Below are positions 7,420 through 7,913 of a stretch of 7,913 nucleotides of DNA, one piece after another. How positions within the stretch are numbered: the first letter of the stretch is position 1; every line of letters begins with the position of its first letter. The position numbers and the translations under genes were made by a program. Under the pieces are notes generated by a model, which was not told the DNA's origin, searched no databases, and saw only the letters and a list, made by a program, of their open reading frames with translations. This stretch comes from an uncultured Roseovarius sp. (GTDB lineage Bacteria; Pseudomonadota; Alphaproteobacteria; Rhodobacterales; Rhodobacteraceae), in the NCBI GenBank assembly GCA_913055965.1, contig CAJXKX010000077.1, positions 1 to 7,913 of the forward strand. The letters run 5' to 3'.

Positions 7420-7913
7420 TGCTCGGGCTCGGGCAGGGTGATGTCGAAGAGGTCGAGAATGTCGCCGGTGAGCGCGAGCGCCGCGTAGTCGGTGAGGAAG
7501 CGCTCGAGTTCGGCACGGATCAGGGTTTCCTCGGCACGCACGTAATCGCGCTGCGCGTCCAGCAGGTCGACCATGCTGCGGCGGCCGATGCCGAACTGTT
7601 CGCGCGCCGCGTCGACGCTGGCGGCGTTGCTGGCCGCGGCCTGCCGCGCGGCGATCACCCGCGCCTCGCCCGCGGTCTGGTCGGTGCGCACGAAGGCCAG
7701 CGCCTCGCGCACGTCGCGGCGCAGCGTGTCGCGCTCGGCCAGCGCGGCGTCGAGCCGGGCCTGGGCGGCGTCGATCGCGGCGCGGCGTTCGCCCCGCGTG
7801 TCGAGGCTGTAATTGAGCGTGAGATCGAGCGCGAGATCGCCGCCCCCGCCCGAGGCGCGGCGGCCGGTGGCGCCAAGTTCCACCCCCGGCTGGCGGCGGG
7901 CGCGGGCGGCGGC
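7416..7913 (-). CDS. TolC-family outer-membrane channel of the type I secretion system (partial)
   Basis: The reading frame runs off the right edge; 165 C-terminal residues are visible, so the signal peptide and first structural repeat are missing. The visible part shows the second TolC repeat: a beta-strand segment with alternating residues (DLALDLTLNYSLDTRG), then a long Ala/Arg/Glu-rich helix pair, then the family hallmark FGIGRRSMVDLLDAQRDYVR, followed by the last helix and a short acidic, Pro-containing tail ending in PEPEQ. An internal GTG at 7883 should not be taken as the start. The protein would form the trimeric outer-membrane tunnel that docks with the HlyD-type adaptor. It is the first visible gene of a tolC-ABC-hlyD operon; its stop overlaps the exporter start by 4 bp (ATGA). 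Dedicated TolC partners encoded next to the exporter are common for LapE/AprF-type systems. Confidence 0.9.
   Translation of the reverse strand, partial: AAARARRQPGVELGATGRRASGGGGDLALDLTLNYSLDTRGERRAAIDAAQARLDAALAERDTLRRDVREALAFVRTDQTAGEARVIAARQAAASNAASVDAAREQFGIGRRSMVDLLDAQRDYVRAEETLIRAELERFLTDYAALALTGDILDLFDITLPEPEQ

Noticed and set aside
4975..7488. An 837-codon open frame on the + strand opposite the type I secretion genes
   Set aside because: Its product is rich in His, Arg, Gln, Asp and Ala with no recognisable domain, as expected of the complement of GC-rich coding DNA. The minus strand encodes clear conserved proteins with intact motifs.

Overview
The window is very GC-rich and almost entirely coding. 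It holds the ends of two convergent gene clusters that meet with only 12 bp between stop codons (3936-3947). Codon use, gene style and the pairing of a Cus-type efflux system with a LapB/HlyB-type secretion operon fit a Gram-negative proteobacterium. An alphaproteobacterium of the Rhodobacterales is my best guess, but this is inference from style and remembered homologues, not a search.

Left half, + strand (about 1-3935): a copper/silver export cluster. It starts inside a gene whose visible C-terminal 126 residues end in a CusF-like metal-binding domain (2-382). This gene overlaps by 4 bp a full-length CusA-type heavy-metal RND pump (379-3558, 1059 aa). A small secreted CusF-like chaperone follows 38 bp downstream (3597-3935, 112 aa). 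The likely logic is that CusF-like modules bind Cu(I)/Ag(I) in the periplasm and hand it to the CusA trimer, which drives it out with proton motive force through an adaptor (CusB) and an outer-membrane channel (CusC). Neither CusB nor CusC is visible here. The portion of the first gene ahead of its CusF-like domain does not read like a CusB adaptor. It resembles an uncharacterised exported-protein family, which makes this gene the most unusual item in the window.

Right half, - strand (7913 down to 3948): a type I secretion operon in the order TolC-like outer-membrane channel (C-terminal part only, 7416-7913), ABC exporter with an N-terminal C39-like domain (5248-7419, 723 aa), HlyD-type adaptor (3948-5258, 436 aa). 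The genes overlap by 4 bp and 11 bp, so they are almost certainly co-transcribed and translationally coupled. The peptidase-like domain appears to have lost its catalytic Cys and His, as in HlyB/LapB-type exporters that move large RTX proteins or adhesins with a C-terminal signal rather than cleaved double-glycine peptides. The substrate is not in the window.

Promoters for both clusters lie outside the window. I found no RNA genes, CRISPR arrays, insertion sequences, integrases, attachment sites or convincing terminators, and no gene-free stretch longer than about 40 bp.
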